Source of the DNA: Pseudomonas poae
GTDB taxonomy: Bacteria; Pseudomonadota; Gammaproteobacteria; Pseudomonadales; Pseudomonadaceae
DNA: 64,000 nt
NCBI GenBank assembly: GCA_004000515.1
Contig: CP034537.1
Coordinates: 4,044,001-4,108,000 of the forward strand
Direction of reading: 5' to 3'
This document shows, piece after piece, positions 1 through 9,288 of this stretch. Each line of letters starts with the position of its first letter. Position 1 is the first letter of the stretch. A program made the translations under genes and the position numbers. Under the pieces are notes generated by a model. The model was not told the DNA's origin, did not search any database, and was given only the letters and a program-made list of their open reading frames with translations.

Positions 1-1
1 G

Positions 2-595
2 CTGCCGGTATTCGGCTACGACGACGCGCCTCATGGCCATGCCGAAGTACTGTTCGACAACGTGCGGGTGCCGTACGAAAACGTCCTGCTCGGCGAAGGC
101 CGTGGCTTCGAAATCGCCCAAGGTCGCCTTGGCCCAGGCCGCATCCACCACTGCATGCGCTCTATCGGCATGGCCGAGCGCGCACTGGAGCTGATGTGCA
201 AACGCTCCGTCAGCCGCACCGCGTTCGGCAAGCCGCTGGCCCGTCTGGGCGGCAATATCGACAAGATCGCCGACTCGCGCATGGAAATCGACATGGCGCG
301 CCTGCTGACCCTGAAAGCGGCGTACATGATGGACACCGTGGGCAACAAAGTGGCGAAAAGCGAAATCGCCCAGATCAAGGTCGTCGCGCCGAACGTGGCA
401 TTGAAGGTGATCGACCGCGCGATCCAGATTCACGGCGGTGCCGGGGTTTCCAACGACTTCCCGCTGGCCTACATGTACGCCATGCAACGCACCCTGCGCC
501 TGGCCGACGGCCCGGATGAAGTGCACCGGGCGGCGATTGGCAAGTTCGAGATTGGTAAGTATGTGCCTCGGGAACTGATGCGCAGCGGTCAGTAA
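2..595 (+). CDS. acyl-CoA dehydrogenase, C-terminal part (5' end outside window)
   Basis: The frame is open from the first bases of the window, so this is the last ~197 residues of a longer protein. The visible part is the C-terminal all-helical half of an acyl-CoA dehydrogenase: an RTAFGKPL segment, the FAD-contacting [17 protein letters not shown] stretch, and the [10 protein letters not shown] motif typical of the family near the C-terminus. These enzymes oxidise acyl-CoA to enoyl-CoA using FAD in the cytoplasm. The conserved tail resembles the ACAD10/11-like branch, but the substrate cannot be told from this part. A REP pair follows the stop immediately. Family assignment is safe; chain-length specificity is unknown. 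Confidence 0.9.
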   Translation: MPVFGYDDAPHGHAEVLFDNVRVPYENVLLGEGRGFEIAQGRLGPGRIHHCMRSIGMAERALELMCKRSVSRTAFGKPLARLGGNIDKIADSRMEIDMARLLTLKAAYMMDTVGNKVAKSEIAQIKVVAPNVALKVIDRAIQIHGGAGVSNDFPLAYMYAMQRTLRLADGPDEVHRAAIGKFEIGKYVPRELMRSGQ

Positions 596-601
596 GACCG
601 C

Positions 602-674
602 ATCGCGGGCAAGCCCGCTCCCACACGTTGATTTGTGAACACATTCAAAATGTGGGAGCGGGCCTGCCCGCGAT
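602..674. repeat. REP/REPIN inverted pair 1
   Basis: Two GC-rich palindromic arms (602-625 and 651-674) read ATCGCGGGCAAGCCCGCTCC and its inverse around a ~25-base spacer. This is the Pseudomonas REP doublet, placed between convergent genes (acyl-CoA dehydrogenase on +, binding protein/OmpA fusion on -), where it may also act as a bidirectional transcript end. Confidence 0.85.
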
Positions 675-707
675 GAGGCCAGTGCCAACACCAGAAAACT
701 TTCTGCC

Positions 708-2045
708 TCAGTACACCCAAACCTCCACCCGCCGATTCTTGATCCGCCCCTCATCCGCCGTATTCGCCGCCACCGGCATCTGCGCGCCAAACCCTTGGAT
801 ATCCCTTAGCACCACGCCGTTCTTCACCAGCTCCCGGCGCACCGCCATCCCTCGCAACTTCGACAGCAACGCTGCGCGCTGCGGGTCATTCTTGGCGTCA
901 CCGAACCCCACCAGTGTCACCTGTTTGTCGAGCTTTCCGTGCTTCTTCAGATACGCCACTACCCGCTGCAAATCCTGGCGCGCCTTGTTGTCCAGGCTCG
1001 CGCTGCCTTCTTCAAAACGGAAGTTCACGGTCAGGCGCTGGGCATCCCGTGCGATGGCTTGATAACCCTCCGGCATCGACGGGCGCGGCTCTACAGCCAT
1101 CGCCTGCACTTGCTGCGCGATAAACCCGCTGGCCGCCACAATCGCCTGGCCTTTGCTGCTCTGGGTAAAGTCCACCAGTGCCTTGGCCCAAGGGTTGTGG
1201 CCCGAAGGCGGCAGGTAGAAAAACAGCCGCCGTGACAACGGGTAATCCTCGGTGGCGATCAGGCTGTTCAAAGGCAGCATCGGTTGAGAGTCACCGTCGA
1301 CAATCGCCACCGCTTTGGCCTGGCGCACATAGGGCAGGCCGATAAAGCCGATGCCCTGGGGGTCATGGCTCACTGCATCGGACAACTGCTCGCTGGACTC
1401 GAATCGCTTGGCCGCAACCGCCAAGGGCTTACCGCGCCGGCTCAGCACCAGCTCCTTGAAGGTGTCGTAGGTGCCGGACTGATCATCCCGAGCATATAAA
1501 TGAATGCTTCCACCGACGCCGCCCAACGCTTCCCAGGTACCGACCTCGCCATTGAAGATCTGCGCCAGTTGTTCGGTGTTCAGGGTATTCAACGGGTTTT
1601 GCGGGTTGAGGATGATCGCCAGGCCATCGATGGCAATGACTTGTTCGGCGTCGGGGCTTTTCAGGTCGCCCAGGGGTTCGAGGTCGACCAGCTCGCTGTC
1701 CTTGATCGGTCGGGAGGCTGCCGCCAGATCGGCAGTGGACTTTTTCAGCGCGCTGAACCCGGTGCTGGAACCGTGGGCCGCAACTTCGATCGTCACCGTC
1801 TTGCCCTGGCGAGTCTTGCCGAGCACGCGCTGTTCATTGGCGCCCGCACCGGGTTCACTGTGCACCGCCTGCAGGCCCTGATGCTCCATCAACCCTTTGA
1901 CCAACGCAGGGCCGAGGGCGGCGCCAATAGTGTTGGAACCCTGGATGCGCAACGCGGGGCCTTGATCGGGAGCGGGTAGGGGGACAGCGACAGCGACAGC
2001 GGACAGGGGGAACAGGACCAGCAGGAACAGAACGCGCAGCCTCAT
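708..2045 (-). CDS. PstS-like substrate-binding domain fused to OmpA domain
   Basis: 445 residues with an N-terminal signal peptide (MRLRVLFLLVLFPLSAVAVA). Residues ~30-310 resemble the phosphate-type periplasmic binding fold: IQGSNTIGA near the start, the ARDDQSGTYDTFKELVL segment in the middle, and IGFIGLPYV. The last ~120 residues are an OmpA/MotB-type peptidoglycan-binding domain (LTVNFRFEEGSASLD, then the KNRRVEVWVY end). The architecture suggests a periplasmic or outer-membrane-linked ligand-binding protein anchored to the cell wall rather than a free transporter subunit. No pst genes are adjacent. The ligand is probably an oxyanion by family, but this is inference. The ATG start is followed directly by the signal peptide. 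Confidence 0.85.
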   Translation of the reverse strand: MRLRVLFLLVLFPLSAVAVAVPLPAPDQGPALRIQGSNTIGAALGPALVKGLMEHQGLQAVHSEPGAGANEQRVLGKTRQGKTVTIEVAAHGSSTGFSALKKSTADLAAASRPIKDSELVDLEPLGDLKSPDAEQVIAIDGLAIILNPQNPLNTLNTEQLAQIFNGEVGTWEALGGVGGSIHLYARDDQSGTYDTFKELVLSRRGKPLAVAAKRFESSEQLSDAVSHDPQGIGFIGLPYVRQAKAVAIVDGDSQPMLPLNSLIATEDYPLSRRLFFYLPPSGHNPWAKALVDFTQSSKGQAIVAASGFIAQQVQAMAVEPRPSMPEGYQAIARDAQRLTVNFRFEEGSASLDNKARQDLQRVVAYLKKHGKLDKQVTLVGFGDAKNDPQRAALLSKLRGMAVRRELVKNGVVLRDIQGFGAQMPVAANTADEGRIKNRRVEVWVY

Positions 2046-2099
2046 GCCGGCACCTTCTTAAGCCAAAGGGAGTGCCGCGAGAATAAGTCAGTAAGATTT

Positions 2100-2124
2100 C
2101 AGCAGTGTGACTGGCACACTGCTG
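2100..2124 (-). terminator. hairpin downstream of xthA
   Basis: Perfect 10-bp arms CAGCAGTGTG / CACACTGCTG with a 5-base loop lie just past the xthA stop. There is no long T-run, so it is only a probable terminator. Confidence 0.55.
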
Positions 2125-2137
2125 ATCAAAAAGGTTA

Positions 2138-2948
2138 TCAGCTCAGTTCTAGCCAGATCGGCGCATGGTCTGACGGCTTTTCCAGCCCGCGCAGCTCGTA
2201 ATCCACTCCGGCATCCTTCACTCGTGGCAGTAAGCCATTAGACGCCAGGATCACATCAATGCGCAGCCCGCGCTTGGGTTCATCCTCAAACCCACGGCTG
2301 CGGTAGTCAAACCAGCTGAAACGGTCGGCCACGTCCGGGTTGAGGTGGCGAAAGCTGTCCACCAGGCCCCAGTTTTTCAGGCGGGCCATCCACTCGCGCT
2401 CTTCCGGCAGGAAGCTGCACTTGCCGGTCTTTAGCCAGCGCTTGGCGTTGTCGGCACCGATGCCGATGTCGATATCTTCCGGGGAGATGTTGATGTCACC
2501 CATCACCACCAGCGGTTGCTCGTTGCTGAACTGGCTTTCCAGCAGTTGCTGCAGGTCCTCGTAGAAGCGCTGCTTGGCCGGGAACTTAGTCGGGTGGTCG
2601 CGGCTTTCGCCCTGAGGGAAGTAGCCGTTCATGATGGTAATCGGGTTGCCGTTTTCATCGGCGAAGCTGCCCCAGATAAACCGGCGCTGGGCGTCTTCTT
2701 CGTCGGTGGCAAACCCTTTGTGCACGCTCAGGGCTTCTTTGCGCGAGAGCAGCGCTACGCCGTAGTGGCCTTTCTGGCCGTGGTAGTACACGTGATAGCC
2801 CAGGGCTTGTACTTCGGCGAGCGGGAACTGGTCATCGTGGACCTTGGTTTCCTGCAGGCCGATCACATCCGGTTGGTGCTTCTCGATCAGTGCCGCCAGC
2901 TGATGAGGGCGCGCGCAGCCCGTTGATATTGAAGGAGACGATTTTCAT
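2138..2948 (-). CDS. xthA: exodeoxyribonuclease III (frame broken near the N-terminus)
   Basis: Exonuclease III / AP endonuclease, which acts on abasic sites and 3' termini in DNA repair. The start is [13 protein letters not shown] at 2948. The catalytic LQETK motif, the [13 protein letters not shown] segment and the [10 protein letters not shown] end (Asp-His pair) are all present. After LRA the frame is lost because an alternating GC run at about 2909-2916 is two bases short; restoring one GC unit gives [19 protein letters not shown] and a 270-residue protein, the normal family length. The break is a dinucleotide contraction, so it could be a sequencing error or a real slippage mutation. 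The rest of the protein is intact. Confidence 0.92.
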
Positions 2949-3116
2949 GGTCGGCAGTCCAGTCTTGGCAAAGGGCGATGCTAGCCGACAAGTCGGATGG
3001 GGGCCAGCGTGGCGGTAGGACAGTTGCACTGCTAATGTCTGGGAACGACTCGTGCTGTGTAGGTTCGTACCCATAAGAACGCTGCCTTTTGAGCAGCGCC
3101 CAGGGAGATTGACTGT

Positions 3117-3785
3117 ATGCCGGACACTTCAACTGCACCCGCTGAAATTCGCCTGCTCAACAGCGGCTATTCCCGCGAAGCCCGTTCCCTGTTGTACCAG
3201 GCCTATCGGCATGAGCCGACCTTCGCCTACATCTTCGAAGCCGAGCGCCCAGGCTACGAACAACGGGTGCGGGCCACGGTGCGTGAACTGGTCAAGCAAC
3301 ATTTCTTTCAGAAACTTCCCGCCATCGGCCTGTTCGTCAACGACCGGTTGATCGGCATTGCGCTGATCGCGCCGCCGCAACGGCGCCTGGGCATTACCGA
3401 GAGTTGGGCCTGGCAACTGCGCATGTGGCTAAGCACCGGCGTACGCGGTACCCGGCGCTATCTGGACTACCACCATGCGGTGCTGGCATGCCTGCCCAGC
3501 GAGTCGGTGCACGTGCTGCCATTGTTGGGCATTCACCCGCAATTCCAGGGCAAGCACTACGGTGAACAACTGCTGGAAGCGGTGCACAACTGGTGCGCCG
3601 AAGACCCGCATTCATCCGGCGTGGTACTGGACACGGGGAACTCTCGCTACTTGGAGTTCTACAAACGCCAGGGTTATGAGGAGATCGGCGAGGTCGCCGT
3701 GGGACCTATCCTGGAGCATGTGTTTTCCATCCCAACCCTCAGCCGTTACATGCTGCAACGCCTTGATCCAGAATTATTCAGATAA
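3117..3785 (+). CDS. GNAT-family N-acetyltransferase
   Basis: 222 residues. The C-terminal half has the GNAT acetyl-CoA-binding pattern: HVLPLLGIHPQFQGKHYGEQLL (motif A, with Q-x-x-G/K-x-x-G) followed by VVLDTGNSRYLEFYKRQGYEE (motif B, the N..Y.. pair). The N-terminal half resembles the variable acceptor-binding region (YRHEPTFAYIFE). Acceptor unknown. ATG at 3117 has a purine-rich ribosome site (CAGGGAGA) eight to ten bases upstream. It is transcribed toward tamA but separated by 45 bases and need not be functionally linked. Confidence 0.85.
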   Translation: MPDTSTAPAEIRLLNSGYSREARSLLYQAYRHEPTFAYIFEAERPGYEQRVRATVRELVKQHFFQKLPAIGLFVNDRLIGIALIAPPQRRLGITESWAWQLRMWLSTGVRGTRRYLDYHHAVLACLPSESVHVLPLLGIHPQFQGKHYGEQLLEAVHNWCAEDPHSSGVVLDTGNSRYLEFYKRQGYEEIGEVAVGPILEHVFSIPTLSRYMLQRLDPELFR

Positions 3786-3830
3786 ATCCAGGTTCAAAGA
3801 ATCTCCCTTGCTCGTGTAGCATCCCCGCCT

Positions 3831-5558
3831 ATGAAGTTTCCAGGAAGATACACCAGCGGCTTGATTCTGCTGTTCACAAGCTGCTGCGCGTTGGCGCAAA
3901 GCGAACTGGACGTGCGGATCAAGCCCTCAAACGACGCGTTGAAAGCCAACATCGAAGGCTACATCGGCGGGGTGGGCGATCGTGATGAAGAGGCGTTGCT
4001 GCGGTTCAGCCGCGGCGCCGAGGAGCAGGCGCGCAAAGCCGCCCAGGCTCTGGGCTTCTATCAGCCACAGATCGAAAGTGACGTGAAGGGCGGCAAGAAC
4101 CCGCGCCTGATCCTCAGCATCGACCCCGGCGAACCGGTGCATTTGCGCAACGTGACCATTCGGGTCGACGGCGAGGCCGCGAACCTCAAGGCGTTTCGCG
4201 TGCCCGCCAGCGACGACCTAAAATCCGGTGCCGTGCTCAACCACGGCCATTACGAAGACGCCAAGCGTCTGATCCAGAACCAGGCCTCGCGCTACGGCTT
4301 TTTCAGTGGGCGCTTTACCCGCCAGAAGCTCTCGGTGGACCCGCAGGCCGGTGTGGCCGATATCGAACTGATCTACGACAGTGGCCCGCGCTATACATTG
4401 GGCAAGGTCAACTTCAAGGGCGATACACCCTTTGATGACGAACTGCTGCAACGCATGGTGCCGTTCAAAAGTGGCACCCCTTACGACTCCGAACTGATCG
4501 CCGAACTCAATCAGAACCTGCAAGGCAGTGGCTTCTTCGAAGGCGTGCGCGTGGACGCAGCGCCAGCCGCTTCGACCAACGATGTGATCCCGGTGGCGGT
4601 GCAACTGGAAACCCGCAAGCCGCGCACCATGGGCCTGGGCCTCGGTTACTCCACCGACGTCGGCCCGCGCGGCAAAGCCAACTGGACCCGGCACTGGGTC
4701 AACCCCCAGGGCCACAGCTATGGCTGGGAGGCCGAGTTGTCGGCGCCGCGCCAGAACGTCGGCCTGTGGTACGACATTCCACTGGACCCACCGCTCACCG
4801 ACAAGCTGCGTTTTGCCGGTGGTTACCAGAACGAAGAAATCGCCAACACCGACACCGTGAGTAAATTGCTCACCCTCGGCCCTGAATGGCACAGCAAGTT
4901 GCCCAGCGGCTGGACCCGGGTGATCTCACTCAAATATCAGCGCGAAGAATATCGCCTGGGCAATGATTCCGGCCTTAGCAACCTGGTCATGCCGGGCGTC
5001 AGCTATTCCTACCTGCGCAGTGACAACCGCATCGACCCGCACAATGGCTATCGCCTGCAGTTCGATACCAAGGTGGCCAAGGAAGGGCTGGGCTCCGACA
5101 CCAACCTGCTTTATGGCACGGCCATGATCAAGGGCCTGACCACCCTGTGGGATAACCACCGCTTCCTAGCGCGTGCGCAGTTCGGCGGCAGCGCCACCAA
5201 TGGCTACAAGTCGGTGCCGCCGTCGCTGCGCTTCTTTGCCGGTGGCGACCAGAGCGTGCGCGGCTACGAGTATCAGACCTTGTCACCCGAGAACGATCGG
5301 GGCGACCGCATCGGTGGTCGCTACATGGTAGCCATGAGCGCCGAGTATCAATATTCCATCGCCGAAAAATGGCGGATCGCGACCTTCATCGACCAGGGCA
5401 ACTCCTTCAACACCCTGGAAATGCCCAGTTTGAAAACCGGCGTCGGCGTCGGTATCCGCTGGGTTTCTCCGGTTGGCCCGATTCGCCTTGACCTGGCCCA
5501 TGCCCTCGAAGATCCGGGCGGCATTCGTTTGCACTTTTCCATGGGGCCTGAGCTGTGA
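3831..5558 (+). CDS. tamA: autotransporter/translocation assembly outer-membrane protein TamA
   Basis: 575 residues, Omp85 superfamily. A signal peptide (to about ALAQS, residue 22) is followed by POTRA domains (about 25-265; YTLGKVNFKGDTPFDDELLQ marks a POTRA strand) and a 16-strand barrel. The barrel carries the VRGYEYQTLSP lid motif (Omp85 VRGF/Y signature, about residue 480) and ends in a terminal aromatic-rich strand (LHFSMGPEL). TamA with TamB helps insert outer-membrane proteins and moves phospholipid between membranes. Its stop codon overlaps the tamB start by one base, so the two are translationally coupled. Confidence 0.93.
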   Translation: MKFPGRYTSGLILLFTSCCALAQSELDVRIKPSNDALKANIEGYIGGVGDRDEEALLRFSRGAEEQARKAAQALGFYQPQIESDVKGGKNPRLILSIDPGEPVHLRNVTIRVDGEAANLKAFRVPASDDLKSGAVLNHGHYEDAKRLIQNQASRYGFFSGRFTRQKLSVDPQAGVADIELIYDSGPRYTLGKVNFKGDTPFDDELLQRMVPFKSGTPYDSELIAELNQNLQGSGFFEGVRVDAAPAASTNDVIPVAVQLETRKPRTMGLGLGYSTDVGPRGKANWTRHWVNPQGHSYGWEAELSAPRQNVGLWYDIPLDPPLTDKLRFAGGYQNEEIANTDTVSKLLTLGPEWHSKLPSGWTRVISLKYQREEYRLGNDSGLSNLVMPGVSYSYLRSDNRIDPHNGYRLQFDTKVAKEGLGSDTNLLYGTAMIKGLTTLWDNHRFLARAQFGGSATNGYKSVPPSLRFFAGGDQSVRGYEYQTLSPENDRGDRIGGRYMVAMSAEYQYSIAEKWRIATFIDQGNSFNTLEMPSLKTGVGVGIRWVSPVGPIRLDLAHALEDPGGIRLHFSMGPEL

Positions 5559-8500
5559 TGCGTGGTTTGAAAATAGTGGGGCTGGCCGTGTTGACCATCC
5601 TCGCGTTGGTGTTGCTGGCGCTGTGGACGGTACTCGGTACCCAAGCGGGCAGCCGCTGGGCCCTGGGCCGCGTGCCGGGTTTGACCGTCGAGAACTTCCA
5701 AGGCCACTTGGGTGGCCAGTGGAGCGCCGATCACCTGCTGTGGCAGCAGGATGGCAGCCGTGTCGAGCTCACCACGCCGACGTTTGATTGGTCGCCCGCG
5801 TGCCTGTTGCGCATGACCTTGTGCATCAATCAGTTGGATGTAGAGCAGGTCAGTCTGCAATTTGCCCCCAGCACCGAAGAAAGCAGCGGGCCGATCCAAT
5901 TGCCCGAGCTGAAGCTGCCGGTTGCCATCCAGTTGGGCGACGTTCGCGTAGGTAGCTTGCTGTATAACGGCAGCGAAGAACTCAAGGGCCTGCAATTGGC
6001 GGCGCATTGGACCTCTGCTGGCATGCAGATCGACTCGGTGCACCTGCAACGCGATGGCCTTGTCTTGGACCTGGCCGGGTTGCTGCAACCTGTCGGCGAT
6101 TGGCCGTTGACCGCCACCGGTAACTTGAGTTTGCCGTACGCGCCGGATGGCGCACCGTGGAAGGTCGCGCTCAAGGTCGATGGTGACCTGCTCAAGACCC
6201 TCAAGCTCGACGCCGACAGCAGCGGCTACCTGCCCGCCAAGCTCACGGGCGAGCTGCAACCTCTGGTGGAGAACCTGCCAGCCCAGGTGCATATCACCGC
6301 CGATGGCTTCAAGCCCAGCGCCGACCTGCCCGACACCCTGCAACTCAATCAACTGGACCTCACCGCCAAAGGCGACCTGAGCCGTGGCTATCAACTGCTG
6401 GGCAAAGCCGTGCTACCTGCGCAAAAGGGCCCGGTGGACCTGCTGCTGCAAGGCAAGGTCGACGCCAAGGGCGCGCAGATTGCCGGCTTGGACCTGACGG
6501 CAGGCGAAAAACAAAGCCTCAAACTCACCGCCCAATTGGACTGGCAGCAAGGTTTCAGCGCCGCCGCCAAGATCGACTGGCTGGATTTCCCTTGGCATCG
6601 CCTCTATCCGCTGATCGACGAGCCTCAGGTCGCGTTGCGTACCTTTAATGGTGAGATTTCCTATAAAGACGGCAACTACCTGGGCAACCTCAAGGCCGAC
6701 CTCGACGGCCCGGCGGGCAAGTTCAATGTGGTCACGCCGTTCAGTGGCGACCTCAAGCAAATCTTCCTGCCCGAGCTGAAACTCACGGCAGGCCAGGGCA
6801 AGGCCGAAGGCCACCTGAACGTCCAGTTCGCCGATGGCATCGCCTGGGATACGGCGCTGGATCTGTCGGCACTGAACCCGGCGTACTGGGTCGCCGAGTT
6901 GCCTGGCACCCTCGCCGGGCCGCTGCGCAGCAAGGGCGAGTTCAAGAACGAGCAACTCAAGCTCAATGCCGACCTCGACCTCAAGGGTCGCCTGCGCGGG
7001 CAAACCGCCGTGCTGGCGGCCAAGGCCGAAGGCGCGGGTGAGCAGTGGACCCTGGCCAACCTGGATATTCGTCTGGGTGACAACCGCATCAACGGCAGCG
7101 GTAGCCTGCAACAACGCCTGGCCGGGCAGATTGATATCAAGTTGGCGCGCCTGGCCCAGTTGTGGCCGCAATTGCGCGGGCAGATCAATGGCCGTCTCGA
7201 CGTGGCGGGCAGCCTCAAGGCTCCGCAGGGCAAACTCGATCTCAAGGGCCAGCAACTGGCTTTCGCCGACAATCGCCTGCAAAACCTCACCCTCGACGCG
7301 ACCCTCGATAACGCCCAGCGCGCGAAGATCGACCTCAAGGGCAGCGGCATTCAATCCGGCGACACTCAGGTCGGCACGCTCACCGCCAGCGCCCAAGGCG
7401 ATATCAAGAGCCAGAAGGTGCAACTGGACCTGGCCGGACCGCTGGTCAAGTTGGCCCTGGCGTTGGACGGCAACCTCGACAAGGGCAATTGGCGCGGGCG
7501 CCTGGCCAGTGGCGATGTGCAGGCCGGTGGTCAGGACTGGAAGCTGCAAGCCCCAGCGAAGATCGAGCGCCTGGCTGACGGCAAGCTGACCTTCGCCGCA
7601 CATTGCTGGGTGTCCGGCCCGGCGAGCCTGTGCGGTGAAGACCAGCGCCTGATGCCCGAGCCCAAGCTGCGTTACCACCTCAAGCAATTCCCCATCGACA
7701 GCCTGGCGGCGTTCTTGCCCAAGGACTTCGCGTGGCAGGGCAAGCTCAACGCCGACGTGCAACTCGACCTGCCCGCCAGCGGCCCCAAAGGCGTGGTGTC
7801 GGTAGACGCCAGCGGTGGCACCCTGCGGGTCAAGGACAAGGACCACTGGCTGGACTTTCCTACGACACGCTGAAGCTGGAAACCACTCTCAACCCCAAGC
7901 GTATCGACACCCAGTTGAATTTCCGTGGCGGCAAGCTCGGCGAGCTGATGGTGCAGGCGCAGATCAACCCGCTGCCCAACAACAAACCCATCACCGGCAA
8001 TTTCAGCCTCACTGGCCTGGACCTCGCGGTGGCGCGGCCATTTGTGCCGATGGTGGAAAAACTCAACGGCAAGCTCAACGGTAACGGTCGCATCTCGGGT
8101 GGTCTGTTGGCGCCTCAGGTCAACGGCAATGTGAACTTGATCGGCGGTGAAGTCTCCGGCCCCGAGCTGCCCATCAGCCTGGAAGGCCTGAATGTGCAGG
8201 CGCTGATCGCCGGTGAAAGCGTGCAGCTCAATGGCGCGTGGCGCAGCGGCAAGGCCGGGCAGGGCAGCCTCAAGGGGCAGATCGATTGGGGCCAAGCGTT
8301 GGTGGTGGACCTCAGCCTGCAAGGCTCGCAGTTGCCGGTCACGGTGGAGCCCTACGCCGTGCTGGAAGTGGCGCCCGACCTGAAAATCAGCATGAAGAAT
8401 GACAAGCTGGCCATCGCCGGCAAGGTGCAGATCCCGCGCGGCGATATCACCGTGCGCGAGCTGCCACCGTCCACGGTCAAGGTGTCGGATGACACCGTGA

Positions 8501-9228
8501 TCGTCGGCAGCCAGACCGAAGAGGGCAAGCCGCCGATGGCCATGGCCATGGATATCGACGTGGCAGTGGGAGAGGACCAGCTCAACTTCTCGGGCTTTGG
8601 CCTTACCGCCAAGGTCCAGGGCCACGTGCATATCGGTGACAACCTCGACACCCGAGGCGAGCTATGGCTTAACGATGGCCGCTACCGCGCCTACGGCCAG
8701 AAACTCGATGTGCGGCGTGCGCGCCTGCTGTTCGCCGGTCCGCTCGACCAGCCGTACCTCGACATCGAGGCCATCCGCAAGACCGACGACATCATCGCCG
8801 GTATCCGCCTGAGCGGCAGCGCCGAGCAGCCCACCACGCAGATCTTCTCGGAGCCGGCCATGAGCCAGGAGCAGGCGCTGTCCTACCTGGTGCTGGGCCG
8901 TCCGTTGAGCAGCACCGGTGAAGACAACAACATGCTCGCCCAAGCCGCATTGGGCCTGGGCTTGATGGGCAGCGCCGGGGTTACTTCGGACCTGGCCAAG
9001 AACCTGGGCATCCAGGACTTTGAACTCGACACCCAAGGCAGCGGCACCTCCACGGCGGTGGTGGCCAGCGGCAAGATCACCGAAAAGCTCAGCCTGCGTT
9101 ATGGGGTGGGCGTGTTCGAGCCGGCCAGCACGATCGCGTTGCGGTATTTGTTGAGCAAGAAGGTGTATCTGGAAGTGGCAAGTGGTGTGGCCAGCTCGCT
9201 GGATATCTTCTACAAACGGGATTTTTGA
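5558..9228 (+). CDS. tamB: translocation and assembly module protein TamB (frame broken mid-gene)
   Basis: A large AsmA/DUF490 protein: one N-terminal membrane anchor (LAVLTILALVLLALWTVLG), a long beta-helical periplasmic region, and the conserved C-terminal TamB domain ending GVASSLDIFYKRDF. It bridges the inner membrane to TamA. The reading frame changes near 7858: one base is missing in a TTTCC(C) run, and adding one C joins DHWLDF directly to PYDTLKLET. The corrected protein is 1,223 residues, the usual size. The ATG at 5558 overlaps the TamA stop; a GTG three bases earlier is also possible. Confidence 0.9.
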
Positions 9229-9244
9229 GGCTCACAGGCAAAGA

Positions 9245-9274
9245 AATGTGGAGGAGGCTTGCCCCTCCCACATT
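9245..9274. terminator. hairpin between convergent tamB and usher
   Basis: The arms AATGTGG-AGG and CCT-CCCACATT form an imperfect stem with a loop resembling half a REP unit. It sits between two convergent genes and probably terminates both. Confidence 0.5.
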
Positions 9275-9288
9275 GATCAGGGGTGTTT

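Noticed and set aside
6413..7846. 477-codon open frame on the minus strand inside tamB
   Set aside because: It is a shadow frame caused by high third-position GC; tamB on the plus strand has clear domain and C-terminal conservation, and the antisense product resembles no family.
8300..8420. Possible separate gene at the C-terminal part of tamB
   Set aside because: It is the direct continuation of TamB after one missing base at 7858; the corrected total length equals that of the family.
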